NCBI RefSeq assembly: GCF_900167455.1
Contig: NZ_FUWJ01000002.1
Span: 51,584-115,583 of the forward strand
Source of the DNA: Enhydrobacter aerosaccus
Lineage (GTDB): Bacteria; Pseudomonadota; Alphaproteobacteria; Reyranellales; Reyranellaceae
DNA length: 64,000 nt
Direction of reading: 5' to 3'
This document shows positions 18,941 through 28,807 of this stretch, in pieces. Positions within the stretch are counted from its first letter, which is position 1, and each line of letters starts with the position of its first letter. The position numbers and the translations under genes are program-made. The notes under the pieces are model-generated. The model was not told the origin of the DNA and did not search any database. It was given only the letters and a program-made list of their open reading frames with translations.

Positions 18941-18965
18941 GTGTATATGCACAGTGTAATTGCAC
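18941..18965. promoter_or_regulatory. Tandem MarR-type dyads upstream of the FabF-like gene
   Basis: GTGTATATGCAC (18941-18952) and GTGTAATTGCAC (18954-18965) are two 12-bp near-palindromes of the form GTG-N-AWWT-N-CAC with centres 13 bases apart. They sit between the MarR stop and the synthase start at 18979. Size and placement suit a MarR dimer operator that blocks the synthase promoter. Confidence 0.6.
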
Positions 18966-18978
18966 AGATGAGGTTGCG

Positions 18979-20247
18979 ATGCATGAACCTATTGTCGTCA
19001 CGGGCCTTGGCGCGGTGTCCCCTCTCGGGGCCGGCGTCGCCACGAACTGGCGCAGATTGATCGCCGGGCAAAGCGGCATCCGCGCCAACACCCGTTTCGA
19101 CACGGATGGATGGAAGTGCCGGATCGCGGGCCTCGTCCCCGGGCAGGCGGAAGATCCCGAAGGCTTCAATCCCGAGGCCGCCATGAATCCTCGCGAGCTG
19201 CGCAAGACCGATCTCTTCATCCACTACGCCATGGCCGCCGCGCAGGAAGCGCTCGGTCAAGCGAGCTGGCACCCCGAAAGCACGGAAGAGCGGATGCGAA
19301 CCGCCACCGTGATCGGGACCGGCGTCGGTGGCGTCCCCGCGATCACCGGGGCCAACGAGACGATCCGCACGGCGGGTGTCCGTCGCCTGTCGCCGTTCAT
19401 CGTGCCGTCCTTCCTGCCGAACCTTGCCGCCGGCCAGGTCTCCATCCGCTTCGGCTTCCATGGTCCCTCGGGCGCGCCGGTCACGGCGTGCGCCGCCTCG
19501 GCCCAGGCCATCGGCGACGCCCTGCGCATGATCCGCGCCGGCGAGGTCGACATCGCCCTTTGCGGTGGCGCGGAAGCCTGCGTCGATCCGGTCGCCATCG
19601 GTGGCTTCACCGCCGCCAAGGCACTGTCCTTCGACTTCAACGACGAGCCCTGGCGCGCCTCGCGTCCGTTCGACGCCGGTCATGACGGATTCGTCCTGTC
19701 CGAAGGGGCGGCGATGCTGGTGATCGAACGGGTGAGCCACGCCGAGCGGCGCGGCGCGCATCCGCTTGCCGTCATCTCCGGTTACGGCACCACGACCGAC
19801 GCCCATCACATCACCGCGGGATGGGCCGACGGCCGCGAGGCCGCGCGCGCGATGGAAATCGCGCTGGCCTCGGCCGGTCTCGAGCCCGGCGCGATCGGCT
19901 ACGTCAACGCCCATGCGACCTCGACAGCGGTCGGAGACGCGGCGGAACTCGCCGCGCTGGAAAAGGTCTTCGGTCCCGGCGGCGGCGGCCGGCCGGTCGG
20001 ATCGACGAAATCGGCCACCGGACACATGCTGGGCGCCGCCGGCGCGATCGAAGCAGTGTTCTCGATCCTCGCCCTTCGCGACCAGATGCTTCCGCCCAGC
20101 CTCAACATCGAGCAGCCGATGCCGGAAGCGGAGGGATTCAACCTGATCTCCGAGGGCGCGCGTCCGGCCGAGATCGACCACGCGCTATCCAATGCCTTCG
20201 GCTTCGGCGGCGTGAACGCCGCGCTGGTGTTCAGCCGATACCCGTGA
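18979..20247 (+). CDS. Beta-ketoacyl-ACP synthase, FabF-like
   Basis: The 422-residue condensing enzyme has the complete Cys-His-His triad: Cys171 (VTACAASAQ), His312 (NAHATST) and His349 (KSATGHMLGAAG). The N-terminus (VVTGLGAVSPLG) and C-terminus (LSNAFGFGGVNAALVF) are typical of KAS II. It would condense malonyl-ACP with an acyl primer. No acyl carrier protein, ketoreductase or malonyltransferase is adjacent, and a MarR regulator precedes it, so a housekeeping role is less likely than an accessory lipid role. The start at 18979 follows a GAGG five to six bases away. Confidence 0.9.
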   Translation: MHEPIVVTGLGAVSPLGAGVATNWRRLIAGQSGIRANTRFDTDGWKCRIAGLVPGQAEDPEGFNPEAAMNPRELRKTDLFIHYAMAAAQEALGQASWHPESTEERMRTATVIGTGVGGVPAITGANETIRTAGVRRLSPFIVPSFLPNLAAGQVSIRFGFHGPSGAPVTACAASAQAIGDALRMIRAGEVDIALCGGAEACVDPVAIGGFTAAKALSFDFNDEPWRASRPFDAGHDGFVLSEGAAMLVIERVSHAERRGAHPLAVISGYGTTTDAHHITAGWADGREAARAMEIALASAGLEPGAIGYVNAHATSTAVGDAAELAALEKVFGPGGGGRPVGSTKSATGHMLGAAGAIEAVFSILALRDQMLPPSLNIEQPMPEAEGFNLISEGARPAEIDHALSNAFGFGGVNAALVFSRYP

Positions 20248-20311
20248 GATGCGCCTGTCCTGCCATCTTCCAACGGGCAAGACTATCACCACGACAATGA
20301 CCGCGGAGCGT

Positions 20312-20541
20312 CGCATCGGATCATGAGCGCCACTGGAGTGGCGCGCTCCCTTGAGCGAAGCCATGGATCGGCTCCGCTCGGGGCAACGGCAAAGAGTCCG
20401 TCGGCGGCTGTCCTACGATGACAGGGGTCACACTCATTGGAGCGCGCCACTTCGCGCGGATACCTCCGCGCTGAAGTGGCGCATCGGATCATGCGCGCCG
20501 CATAAGCGCGGAGGTATCCGCGCGTAGTGGCCCGCGCTCCA
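20312..20541. repeat. Palindromic repeat cluster between the FabF-like and RND pump genes
   Basis: The 300-base gap 20248-20547 has no gene but a dense set of repeats. CGCGCGGATACCTCCGCGC (20453-20471) has a perfect inverted copy at 20506-20524. AGTGGCGCGCTCC (20337-20349) is inverted at 20439-20451 and recurs with a small insertion at 20526-20541. CGCATCGGATCATG followed by AGCGCC or CGCGCC occurs at 20312 and 20480 (19 of 20 identical). GCGCCACT-GG-AGTGGCGC (20327-20344) is itself a hairpin. The nested pattern suggests a REP- or MITE-like element that has duplicated; no coding potential is seen. Confidence 0.75.
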
Positions 20542-20547
20542 TTGAGG

Positions 20548-23500
20548 TCAGTTGCCGGATTGCTCGATCGGCGGTGCCTTCGGGGCCGGTTCCTGTGCCG
20601 GGCGGGCGAATCGTTCGCGCAGCCATTGGAACACGACGTAGAGCATCGGGATCACGAAGATGCCGAACAGGGCGGCGGCGATCATGCCGCCGAAGACCGG
20701 CGAGCCGACGGCGCGACGGCTGGCCGCCCCCGCTCCTTCCGCCACGACCAGCGGCGCCAGTCCCAGGATGAAGGCGAAGCTCGTCATCACGACGGGACGG
20801 AAACGCAATCGCGCGCCTTCGATGGCCGCATCGAGGATCGAGGCGCCGTGCCGTCTCTGCTCGACCGCGAACTCGACGATCAGGATGCCGTTCTTGGCCG
20901 CCAGCGCCACCAGCACGACGAGACCGATCTGGGCATAGACGTCGAAGGCGAGGCCGAGCCAGGCGACGAAACCGATCGCCCCCAGCACGGCGACGCTGAC
21001 CGACAGCAGTACCGGGATCGGGATGTTCCAGCTCTCGTACAACGCCACCAGGAACAGGTAGGCGAACAACACGGCCAGGCCGAGCACGATGCCAGTCTGG
21101 CCGCTCGCCGCCTTCTCCTGCAGGGCGGTGGCGGTCCATTCGAAGGCATATCCCGGCGGCAAGGTCTGCTTGGAGATGCGTTCCATGGCCGCCAGCGCCT
21201 GGCCCGAGCTGTAGCCGGGTTTGGGCGCGCCGTTGATGACGGCGGCGCGGAAGCCGTTGTAGCGAATCATCACCTGCGGCCCCTGCACCAGCCGCGCCTG
21301 GGCCACCGCCCGGATCGGCACCATGGCGCCGGCGCTGTTGCGCACATAGACGCGATAGATATCGTCGATGGCGTCGCGGAACCGGCCTTCCGCTTCGATG
21401 TTCACCTGCCAGGTGCGGCCGAACAGATTGAAGTCGTTGACGTAGAAGCCGCCCAGCGTCGATTGCAGCGCATTGAAGACGTCGCTCACCTTCACGCCCA
21501 GCACCTGCGCCTTGTCGCGATCGATGTCGAGATAGACCTGCGGTGTATCGGCGGCGAAGGTACTGAAGACACCGGCCAGCTCCGGTTGCTGGTTGGCCGC
21601 CACCAGCAGCCCGCGCATCACCGCCGCAATGTCGGTCGGAGACTGGCCCTGCAGCGCCTCGAGCACGTACTGGAAGCCGCCCGTGCTGCCCAACCCCAGG
21701 ATCGGCGGCAGGTTGAAGGGGAACACGATGGCGCCCTGGAGCGCCGCCAGCTTCGGCCGGAGATCGGCGATGATGGCATCGACCTTTTCCGCGGCCGCGG
21801 TGCGCTCCTCGTAGGGCTTCAGCCGCACCACGAAGAAGGCGCTGTTGGACGACACGACGTAGTCGATGAAGTTGAGGCCGACCACCGACAGCACGCCCTG
21901 CACGCCCGGGATGGGGCGGATCATGCCTTCGACCTGGGCCACGATCTCCTGGGTGCGATTGAGCGAGGCGCCTTCGGGCAATCGCACGGCGGCAAAGAAC
22001 GCGCCCTGGTCCTCCGCCGGCAGGAAGCTCTGCGGCGTCGACCGGAACAGGCCGAGCGCGGCGCCGGCCACGATCACCACGGCGACGACGCCGAACACGG
22101 CCACGCGGACCAGCCGACGGACGATCGCGACATAGCCGTCGCGGACCCGATCGATGCCGCCCATCACCACGCGCATGATGCCGCGATTCGGTGTGCCGCG
22201 CTTGAGCAGTACCGAGCACAGGGCCGGGCTGAGCGTCAGCGCATTGATGGCCGAGATGATCATGGCCGTCGACACCGCGACGGCGAACTGGCGGAAGAGC
22301 TGGCCACTGATGCCGGGAATGAAGGCCACCGGCACGAACACCGACAGCAGGACCAGCGTGATGGCGATGATCGGTGCGGTGATCTCCGCCATCGCCTTCT
22401 TGGTCGCCTGCGGCACCGTGAGATCCGGCTCCTCCTCGATCACACGCTCGACATTCTCGATCACCACGATGGCATCGTCGACGACGATACCGATGGCCAG
22501 CACCAACGCCAGCAGCGACACGGTATTGGCCGAATAGCCGATCAGCAGCATCACGGCGAAGGTGCCGACGATCGAGACCGGCACCGCGACCAGCGGGATC
22601 AAGGTCGATCGCAGCTTGCCCAGGAACAGGAACACGACCAGGGCCACGAGGACGAAGGCGATCATCAGCGTGTTCACCACCTCCTGGATGGTCGAGGTGA
22701 CGAAGACGGTCGAATCCCAGAATACGGTGTAGGCCAGGTCGTCGGGGAATCGCTGCTTGAGATCCTCCATCACGTCGCGCACATGCTGCGCCACCTCGAC
22801 GGCATTGGCGCCCGGCGACTGATAGATGCCGATCGCGGCCGCTTCCGCGCCATTGAAGCGGCTGTAGCGCTCCTGCGACTTGGCCCCGAGATCAGTGCGC
22901 GCCACGTCCTTCACGCGCACGATCGAACCGTCGCGGTTGGCGCGCACGATGATGTTGCCGAATTCCTCGGCCTTGGTCAGCCGGCCCTGCGTCTTGATGG
23001 TGAGCTGCAGCTGCTGCGATGCCGGCGTCGGGGCCGCGCCGATGCGCCCGAGCGCCGCCTGCACGTTCTGGTTCTGCACCGCCGTCACGATATCGGACGG
23101 CGCTAGCCCGAAGGCGGTCAGCCGATCGGGGTCGAGCCACAGCCGGAGCGAATAGTCGAGCGCGCCGAACAGCGTCGCCTGTCCGACGCCGCGTACGCGC
23201 GACAGCGGATCGAGGATGTTGATGGTGGCGTAGTTGTTCAGATAGAGCGCGTCATGGCTGTTGTGCGGCGAGTAGATCGTGATGATCTGCAGCAGCGCCG
23301 CCGACTTCTTGCGGATCACGAGGCCCTGGCGCTGCACCTCCTGCGGCAGCAGCGGGGTGGCGAGCTGGGCCCGGTTCTGGACGTTCACCGTGTTGATGTC
23401 GGGATCGGTGCCGAGGGCGAAGGTGACGTTCAGCGAATAGCTGCCGTCGGCGCCGCTCGTGGACTGGTAATAGATCGCATTGTCGACGCCGGTGATCTGC

Positions 23501-23703
23501 TGCTCGATGGGCTGCGCCACCGTCGACTCGACAGTCTCGGCATCGGCGCCGGGATAGAGCGTCGTGAGCGATACCTGCGGCGGCACGATGTCGGGGAACT
23601 GCGCCACCGGAATGCTGAAGATCGAGATCAGGCCGGCAAGGGTGATGACGATGGAGACGACGAAGGCCAGCCGCGGCCGGTCGATGAAGATGTCCGAGAT
23701 CAT
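20548..23703 (-). CDS. RND multidrug efflux permease, HAE-1 (AcrB/MexB) family
   Basis: The 1051-residue inner-membrane protein has the typical N-terminus ([27 protein letters not shown]), the [16 protein letters not shown] porter segment, [23 protein letters not shown] in helix 4 with the two proton-relay Asp residues, and the second-half [10 protein letters not shown] and [11 protein letters not shown] segments. It would export hydrophobic drugs or metabolites by proton exchange as a trimer. It follows the adaptor gene by five bases. No outer-membrane channel gene is next to it, so it probably uses a TolC/OprM-type protein encoded elsewhere. Confidence 0.96.
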   Translation of the reverse strand: MISDIFIDRPRLAFVVSIVITLAGLISIFSIPVAQFPDIVPPQVSLTTLYPGADAETVESTVAQPIEQQITGVDNAIYYQSTSGADGSYSLNVTFALGTDPDINTVNVQNRAQLATPLLPQEVQRQGLVIRKKSAALLQIITIYSPHNSHDALYLNNYATINILDPLSRVRGVGQATLFGALDYSLRLWLDPDRLTAFGLAPSDIVTAVQNQNVQAALGRIGAAPTPASQQLQLTIKTQGRLTKAEEFGNIIVRANRDGSIVRVKDVARTDLGAKSQERYSRFNGAEAAAIGIYQSPGANAVEVAQHVRDVMEDLKQRFPDDLAYTVFWDSTVFVTSTIQEVVNTLMIAFVLVALVVFLFLGKLRSTLIPLVAVPVSIVGTFAVMLLIGYSANTVSLLALVLAIGIVVDDAIVVIENVERVIEEEPDLTVPQATKKAMAEITAPIIAITLVLLSVFVPVAFIPGISGQLFRQFAVAVSTAMIISAINALTLSPALCSVLLKRGTPNRGIMRVVMGGIDRVRDGYVAIVRRLVRVAVFGVVAVVIVAGAALGLFRSTPQSFLPAEDQGAFFAAVRLPEGASLNRTQEIVAQVEGMIRPIPGVQGVLSVVGLNFIDYVVSSNSAFFVVRLKPYEERTAAAEKVDAIIADLRPKLAALQGAIVFPFNLPPILGLGSTGGFQYVLEALQGQSPTDIAAVMRGLLVAANQQPELAGVFSTFAADTPQVYLDIDRDKAQVLGVKVSDVFNALQSTLGGFYVNDFNLFGRTWQVNIEAEGRFRDAIDDIYRVYVRNSAGAMVPIRAVAQARLVQGPQVMIRYNGFRAAVINGAPKPGYSSGQALAAMERISKQTLPPGYAFEWTATALQEKAASGQTGIVLGLAVLFAYLFLVALYESWNIPIPVLLSVSVAVLGAIGFVAWLGLAFDVYAQIGLVVLVALAAKNGILIVEFAVEQRRHGASILDAAIEGARLRFRPVVMTSFAFILGLAPLVVAEGAGAASRRAVGSPVFGGMIAAALFGIFVIPMLYVVFQWLRERFARPAQEPAPKAPPIEQSGN

Positions 23704-23708
23704 GGTGC

Positions 23709-24887
23709 TCAGCCCCCGACCGGGGCAGGCAGCATCGTCTCCTGTACGGTCTGGCCGGGCCGGACCTTCTGGATGCCGTCGACGATCACCTTGTCGCCCT
23801 CGTTGAGGCCGGAGGTGACCACGACATCGGTATCGAGATTGGGCCCGGTCTTGAGACGCCGCTGCTCGACCCGATGCTGGCCGTCGACGATCAGCGCGTA
23901 GTAGCCGGATTGGTCGACCTGCAGCGCCGCCTGCGGGATCACCAGGCGCGGACTCTCACGCCGCTCGCGGATGATGGCGGTGACGAACTGCCCGTCCGAC
24001 AGGACGCGATGCGGGTTGGGCATGGTCGCGCGCATGATCAGCGTGTCGGTCAGCTGGTCGACCTGCGGATCGGTGAAGTTCCAGGTGCCGCGCTCGGTAT
24101 AGTCCTCGCCGCTGGACAGCCGCAGCCGGATGTCGATCTTGGACAGCCCGCCGTCGCGCTGGCGGGCGGCGCGGATGGTCTCGAGATCGCGCACGCTCAC
24201 CGGGAACAGCACATAGACGGGATCCTGGCTGACGATGGTCGCCAGGATGCCGGTCGAGGGATTGACGAGGTTCCCGACCGTATAGGCGGTGCGGCCGATG
24301 CGGCCGTCGATCGGCGCGCGGATGTCGGTGTAGTCGAGATTGACCTTGGCCTGCGTGAGCGCGGCCTCGGCCTGCATGATCTTGGCCTTGGAAGTATCGA
24401 GCGCGGCCTTGTTCTGGTCGACGGTCGATTGCGGGCTGTACTGGCGCTTGGAGAGATCGAGCTGACGGCTGTACTGGAGCTGGGCGTTGGTCTGTTCCGC
24501 CTCGGCCGCGGCCAGATTGGCCTCCGCCTGCTGGACCTGCGCCTGGAACTGCACTTTCTCGATCTGGTAGAGCAGATCGCCCGCCTTCACGTCCTGGCCT
24601 TCGCGGAACAGGACCTTCTCCAGGAAGCCTTCGACCCGGGCGCGGACCTCCACCTTCTCTACCGCCTTGACGCGACCGACGAACTCGAACGCCTGGCTCA
24701 CGCCCTTGAGGCCGGCGGGCCGAACCCCGACCGCCGGTGCCGTGGTTTGAGCGGCAGCGGGCGGCGCAACCTTTTCGCCTCCCCGCATCAGAAACCAGGC
24801 CGCTCCGGCAACGACAACGAGCACGACGGCGGCGAATATCCTGAGGCCGGGCGAACGCACCTTCAGGCGGGCGATGGAACGCATCAC
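23709..24887 (-). CDS. RND efflux periplasmic adaptor (membrane fusion protein)
   Basis: The 392-residue protein has a single N-terminal membrane or signal segment ([20 protein letters not shown]), a lipoyl half motif ([32 protein letters not shown]), a coiled-coil hairpin (about 115-185, rich in Gln/Ala/Glu), the second lipoyl half ([20 protein letters not shown]) and a beta-barrel domain. It bridges the RND permease and an outer-membrane channel. There is no lipobox. An alternative Met is residue 2. It is the first gene of the pump operon, downstream of the TetR gene on the same strand. Confidence 0.95.
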   Translation of the reverse strand: MMRSIARLKVRSPGLRIFAAVVLVVVAGAAWFLMRGGEKVAPPAAAQTTAPAVGVRPAGLKGVSQAFEFVGRVKAVEKVEVRARVEGFLEKVLFREGQDVKAGDLLYQIEKVQFQAQVQQAEANLAAAEAEQTNAQLQYSRQLDLSKRQYSPQSTVDQNKAALDTSKAKIMQAEAALTQAKVNLDYTDIRAPIDGRIGRTAYTVGNLVNPSTGILATIVSQDPVYVLFPVSVRDLETIRAARQRDGGLSKIDIRLRLSSGEDYTERGTWNFTDPQVDQLTDTLIMRATMPNPHRVLSDGQFVTAIIRERRESPRLVIPQAALQVDQSGYYALIVDGQHRVEQRRLKTGPNLDTDVVVTSGLNEGDKVIVDGIQKVRPGQTVQETMLPAPVGG

Positions 24888-24988
24888 ATCCCTCGTCGAA
24901 TGCCGCCCGCATGTACGCGCCGGCCGGTTTCCCCGCTCGACGCACCATTACCCGAGTCCACAAATCGGAAAAGCAAATAATTCTGAGG

Positions 24989-25011
24989 TGCACGCGAATC
25001 GCGTTAGTGCA
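24989..25011. promoter_or_regulatory. Dyad upstream of the RND pump operon
   Basis: TGCA-CGCG-AAT-CGCG-TTAG-TGCA is an imperfect dyad about 100 bases upstream of the adaptor gene start. A second dyad, ATAAC-N6-GTTAT, lies at 25040-25055. Both fall in the 171-base gap between TetR and the pump and could be regulator sites; neither resembles the repeats at 25838-25874. Confidence 0.35.
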
Positions 25012-25058
25012 GGACAGCGAAAGCCGGACCTGATTCACATAACGTGACTGTTATATCT

Positions 25059-25832
25059 TCACCGACCCGATGAAGCCGATGAAGAGGCCTTCCCGCGCGC
25101 CGTCCCCTTCTTCGCGGAAGGACTGTGCGGCGGCGGCGTTGCGTGCCCCGCCTTGAGTCCGGCGATCAGATAGGCCGCAAAGGCGCGATAGCTGCGGTCC
25201 ATCGGCCGCGCCCGGCCGTCCTCCCAGCGCAGGATGAAGGCGTCCCGGCCCAGCAGCTCGGCATGCCGCACCAGGGCTGGATGGGACTCTTTGTCGATGC
25301 CGGCGACGCGATCGCGCTGCATGGCTTGCCAGGCTGCGGTGTCCTCGTCGGGTGCCGGCGCCAGCTCGATCGTGACGAAGCCCACCATGCCGGCGACGAC
25401 GGCGTTATAGGCATCGACGATGGCCGCCCCCTCGTAGCCGGCGCGTTCGAGAGCCCACAGGATGCCGTCGACCATCTCCGCCTGCACGCCGCTATTGGAA
25501 ACCAGGCGCGCGCCCAGCAGGGGCGCGGCATTCGGATGAGCCCGCACGGCGACCCGGTAGCGCTCGAACAGATCGAGCAGCCAATCGTCCCACGACACGT
25601 CGGGACTGCAGCTCGGCGTCACGCCGTCGAGGACACGCGCGGCGATCTCCGCCAGCAGCACGTTCCGCCCCCCCGGCACATGCCAGTAAAGGGCGGTCGG
25701 GAAAACCCCGAGTTCGCGCGCGACCTCGCGCAGGCTGAACGCCTCGAGACCGCTGCGGTCGAGACAGGCCAACGCCGCCGTGACGATCTGGTCACGCGTC
25801 AGGTCGCCACGCCGGGATTTGGGTTTCGACAT
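25059..25832 (-). CDS. TetR-family transcriptional regulator
   Basis: The ATG at 25832 (MSKPKSRRGDL) has AGGAG before it and gives 257 residues. The HTH is plain (DQIVTAALACLDRSGLEAFSLREVARELGVFPTALYWHV), and the ligand domain resembles TetR_C members with a long C-terminal helix set and a basic, Ser/Ala-rich tail. It lies between the RND pump (same strand, downstream) and a divergent catabolic operon. Tandem repeats overlap its own start region, so it probably represses itself and the divergent operon; control of the pump is also possible. Confidence 0.9.
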   Translation of the reverse strand: MSKPKSRRGDLTRDQIVTAALACLDRSGLEAFSLREVARELGVFPTALYWHVPGGRNVLLAEIAARVLDGVTPSCSPDVSWDDWLLDLFERYRVAVRAHPNAAPLLGARLVSNSGVQAEMVDGILWALERAGYEGAAIVDAYNAVVAGMVGFVTIELAPAPDEDTAAWQAMQRDRVAGIDKESHPALVRHAELLGRDAFILRWEDGRARPMDRSYRAFAAYLIAGLKAGHATPPPHSPSAKKGTARGKASSSASSGR

Positions 25833-25837
25833 TGTTC

Positions 25838-25874
25838 TCCTGTACACTGAACAAGATTCCTGTACACTGGACAA
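25838..25874. promoter_or_regulatory. Tandem operator repeats between TetR and the catabolic operon
   Basis: TCCTGTACACTGAACAA (25838-25854) and TCCTGTACACTGGACAA (25858-25874) differ at one base and are spaced exactly 20 bp, about two helix turns. Each is centred on TGTACA, and the first extends to TTGTTC-N11-GAACAA. The first copy overlaps the ribosome site of the TetR gene. Two TetR dimers could bind side by side here. Confidence 0.7.
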
Positions 25875-25915
25875 TAACACGATCGATCCAATGCAGACTG
25901 CCGGGGAATGAGGCC

Positions 25916-27115
25916 ATGCGCGTCCGTCTAGTCAACGCCGTAATCACCCTTCTGGCCGGTGTCGCGGCCGCGACATCGACTTCGGCGCAGACGCCGTTCC
26001 GCATCGGCGTCGTGAACGATCAGTCGGGCGTCTATCAGGACGTCACCGGCCCCGGACAGGCGATCGCGGCGCGCATGGCGGTGGAAGATTTCGGCGGCAA
26101 GGTGCTCGGCCGGCCGATCGAGGTCGTGGTCGCCAACGATCAGAACAAGCCCGATATCGGCGCGACGGCGGTCCGTCGCTGGTTTGATGCGGAAGGCGTT
26201 TCGGCCGTGATCGGCGGCGGCAACTCCGCCGTCGCCGCCGCCATCCTCACCGTCGCGCGCGAGCGGGGGCGCCCGTTCATGATCGTCGGGGCCGGCAATC
26301 CCGACTTCTACGGCAAGCTCTGCACGCCCTACACGACACAATGGGCCTACGACACCTATTCGGCGGCGCAATCGACCGGCAGCTACCTGTCACAAGGCGG
26401 CGGCAGCTGGTTCTTCATCACCACCGATTACGCGTTCGGCCACGCGCTGGAACGCGACACGACAGCGGTCGTCAACGCCTCAGGGGGCAAGGTACTGGGC
26501 AGCGTGAAGGTGCCGCTCAACACCGCCGACTGGTCGTCCTTCCTGATGCAGGCGCAGTCGTCGGGCGCCAAGACGATCGGGCTCGCCGTCGCTGGCGCCG
26601 ACCTCATCAACGTGGTGAAGCAGGCCAACGAGTTCGGGTTGACGCGCGGCGGCCAACGCCTGGCCGCGATGATCGCGCTCGCCACCGACGTGGTCGCCCT
26701 CGGTCCGGAAGCCTCGGCCGGCCTGATCGGCTCGGAGAGCTTCTACTGGAACGCCAACGAGGCCACCCGTGCCTGGTCGCGGCGCTGGATGGCGCAGCGT
26801 CCGGGAAAGGTGCCGCACATGCTGATCGCCTACGCCTACTCCGCGACCTTGCATTATCTCAAAGCCGTGCAGTCCGTCGGCTCCGACGATCCCAAGGCCG
26901 TCGTCGCCCGCATGAAGGAAATGCCGGTCGAGGACTTCAACAATCACGGGGTCGCCATCCGCGCCGACGGTCGCGTCATGAACCCGTCCCTGATCCTGCG
27001 CGCGCATCCTCCCAAGGACGATCCGCTCGACGTCATGGAGGTGCTGGCGACGGTGCCGGGCGACAAGCTCTATCGGCCCATCGCCGGCAATGGCTGCACG
27101 ATGGCGGGAGGCTGA
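25916..27115 (+). CDS. Branched-chain amino acid-type (LivJ-like) ABC substrate-binding protein
   Basis: The 399-residue protein has a signal peptide (NAVITLLAGVAAATSTSAQ) and a Peripla_BP_6 fold: FRIGVVNDQSGVYQDVTGPGQ at the N-terminus, VSAVIGGGNSAVAAAI for the ligand-binding Ser/Ala loop, WFFITTDYAFGHALERD and an AYAYSATLHYLKAVQ helix. In alphaproteobacteria this subgroup binds amides, aromatic acids or amino acids. No liv permease genes are present. It is the first gene of a five-gene operon, four bases before the next start, divergent from TetR. Confidence 0.92.
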   Translation: MRVRLVNAVITLLAGVAAATSTSAQTPFRIGVVNDQSGVYQDVTGPGQAIAARMAVEDFGGKVLGRPIEVVVANDQNKPDIGATAVRRWFDAEGVSAVIGGGNSAVAAAILTVARERGRPFMIVGAGNPDFYGKLCTPYTTQWAYDTYSAAQSTGSYLSQGGGSWFFITTDYAFGHALERDTTAVVNASGGKVLGSVKVPLNTADWSSFLMQAQSSGAKTIGLAVAGADLINVVKQANEFGLTRGGQRLAAMIALATDVVALGPEASAGLIGSESFYWNANEATRAWSRRWMAQRPGKVPHMLIAYAYSATLHYLKAVQSVGSDDPKAVVARMKEMPVEDFNNHGVAIRADGRVMNPSLILRAHPPKDDPLDVMEVLATVPGDKLYRPIAGNGCTMAGG

Positions 27116-27119
27116 CGCC

Positions 27120-27755
27120 ATGACGCAACGTCGCTTCGGCTTCCTGATGTTTCCCGCCTTCGGGGAACTCGACCTGATCGGTCCGTGGGAAATGGCGACC
27201 ATGTGGAACGCCTATGCCGGCGGACCGCAGTGCCTGACCGTCGCGGCCACGGCCGGACCGATCCGCTGCGCCAAGGGCCTCGCCGTCTCTGCCGATGTCG
27301 GGTTCGACGATTGTCCCTCTCTCGATTATCTGCTGATCCCCGGCGGCTTCTCCGCCTTCGACGCAGCGCAGGATCCGGAGGTTGTCCGCTTCGTGCGCGA
27401 GCGCGCGGCGACGGCGCGCGCCGTGCTCTCGGTCTGCACCGGCGCCTTCATCCTCGCCGCCGCCGGCCTGCTGCGAAACCGGACGGCGACCACGCACTGG
27501 AAAGCGCTCGACCGGCTGGCGGCGATGGACGGCATCACCGTGCGGCAGGAACGTTGGGTGCGCGACGGCGCGATCTGGACCAGCGCCGGCGTGTCGGCCG
27601 GTATCGACCTGCTGCTGGCCTTCATCGCCGCCGAAGACGGTGACGCCACGGCCGGCACGGTCCAGTTCAATGCCGAGTATTATCCCGAGGGCAAAACCTA
27701 CGGCGATGCGCATCGCGGGTCGCAAGCGCCGACCTACGTCCGCAGGCTGCCGTGA
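27120..27755 (+). CDS. DJ-1/PfpI family protein, isonitrile hydratase-like (cytoplasmic)
   Basis: The ATG at 27120 gives 211 residues with no signal peptide. The nucleophile elbow is LSVCTGAFILAAAGLLRNRTATTHW with Cys106, and the early acidic residue is Glu16 (FPAFGELDLIGPWE). The VCTG...AAGLLR...AT.HW pattern is that of the branch containing Pseudomonas isonitrile hydratase InhA, which adds water to R-NC to give an N-formamide; many branch members are uncharacterised. It overlaps the next gene by four bases. A second, exported member of the family closes the operon. Confidence 0.85.
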   Translation: MTQRRFGFLMFPAFGELDLIGPWEMATMWNAYAGGPQCLTVAATAGPIRCAKGLAVSADVGFDDCPSLDYLLIPGGFSAFDAAQDPEVVRFVRERAATARAVLSVCTGAFILAAAGLLRNRTATTHWKALDRLAAMDGITVRQERWVRDGAIWTSAGVSAGIDLLLAFIAAEDGDATAGTVQFNAEYYPEGKTYGDAHRGSQAPTYVRRLP

Positions 27756-28798
27756 CCAGACTGTCGAGGGAGGCGCTGCGCGGGCGCGCACAAACCGTGC
27801 TGGGGCCGCTCGATCCCGCCGTTCTGGGCCCGACGCTGATGCACGAACATCTGCTGTGGGACATCCGCACGCCGACCATGCGCGCCGATCCCGATCAGGG
27901 TCCGGAGATCACGCTCTGCAACTGCTTCGCCATCAACTATGGGCAGCGCAAGGCGCCTGCCAACCTTCTCCTCACCTGTGAGGCGACGGCCGCGGACGAG
28001 TTGAGGCAGATGGCCCGCGCTGGCGGGCGCACGGTCGTGGAACTCTCTTCGGGCGGCCTCGATCCGCGGCCCAACGGGCTGGCGTCCCTGGCACGGACCA
28101 CCGGCGTGCACATCGTGATGGGCTGCGGCCATTACGTGGACGAGTACCAGCCCGAGGCGAACCGGACACGCGATGCCGACAGTTTCGCCGCCGAGATGAT
28201 CGACCAGATCCAGATCGGTGCCTGGAACACCGACGTGCGCGCCGGCATCATCGGCGAGATCGGTTGCCAGGCGCCATGGACCGACCTGGAGAAACGCGTG
28301 ATGCAGGGCGCCCTGCTGGCGATGGCCGAGACCGGCGCGGCCGTGAACGTGCATCCAGGCCGCGATCCCGACCAGCCGCAGGAGGTGGCGGATTTCGTGC
28401 GCGCCGCCGGCGCCGATCCGACGCGCGTCATCGTCAGCCATATCGACCGCACCATCTTCGACGAGGCGCGGCTGTTGCGGCTGGCCGACTGCGGCGTGGT
28501 GATCGAGTTCGACCTGTTCGGTCAGGAGCAGTCGTTCTATCCGCTGGCCGATATCGACATGCCGAACGATGCCGTGCGGCTTCGCCTGATCCGCGCCCTG
28601 ATCGCCCGCGGGCATCTCGACCGCATCGTGATCAGCCACGACATCTGTTACCGTACCCGCCTCAGCTGCTTCGGCGGCCACGGGTACGGGCACATCTTCG
28701 CCAACGTCGTCCCGATGATGGCGCGCCGCGGCTTCTCCGAGGACGAGATTGCCGCCATCACCCGTCGCAATCCGGCCCGCTTGCTCACCTTCGTCTGA
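27752..28798 (+). CDS. Phosphotriesterase-like amidohydrolase (PHP/PTE-like)
   Basis: The 348-residue enzyme starts at a GTG overlapping the upstream stop (GTGA). The binuclear metal site of the family can be read in order: His31-x-His33 (LMHEHLL), bridging Glu169 (IIGEIGC), His201 (VNVHPG), His230 (VIVSHID) and Asp297 (ISHDICYR). Glu at the bridging position matches E. coli Php rather than the carbamylated Lys of true phosphotriesterase. Relatives hydrolyse lactones, esters or amides. In this operon it may hydrolyse the product of the PfpI protein, which is inference. Confidence 0.88.
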   Translation: MTRLSREALRGRAQTVLGPLDPAVLGPTLMHEHLLWDIRTPTMRADPDQGPEITLCNCFAINYGQRKAPANLLLTCEATAADELRQMARAGGRTVVELSSGGLDPRPNGLASLARTTGVHIVMGCGHYVDEYQPEANRTRDADSFAAEMIDQIQIGAWNTDVRAGIIGEIGCQAPWTDLEKRVMQGALLAMAETGAAVNVHPGRDPDQPQEVADFVRAAGADPTRVIVSHIDRTIFDEARLLRLADCGVVIEFDLFGQEQSFYPLADIDMPNDAVRLRLIRALIARGHLDRIVISHDICYRTRLSCFGGHGYGHIFANVVPMMARRGFSEDEIAAITRRNPARLLTFV

Positions 28799-28807
28799 GG
28801 CTGCGCC

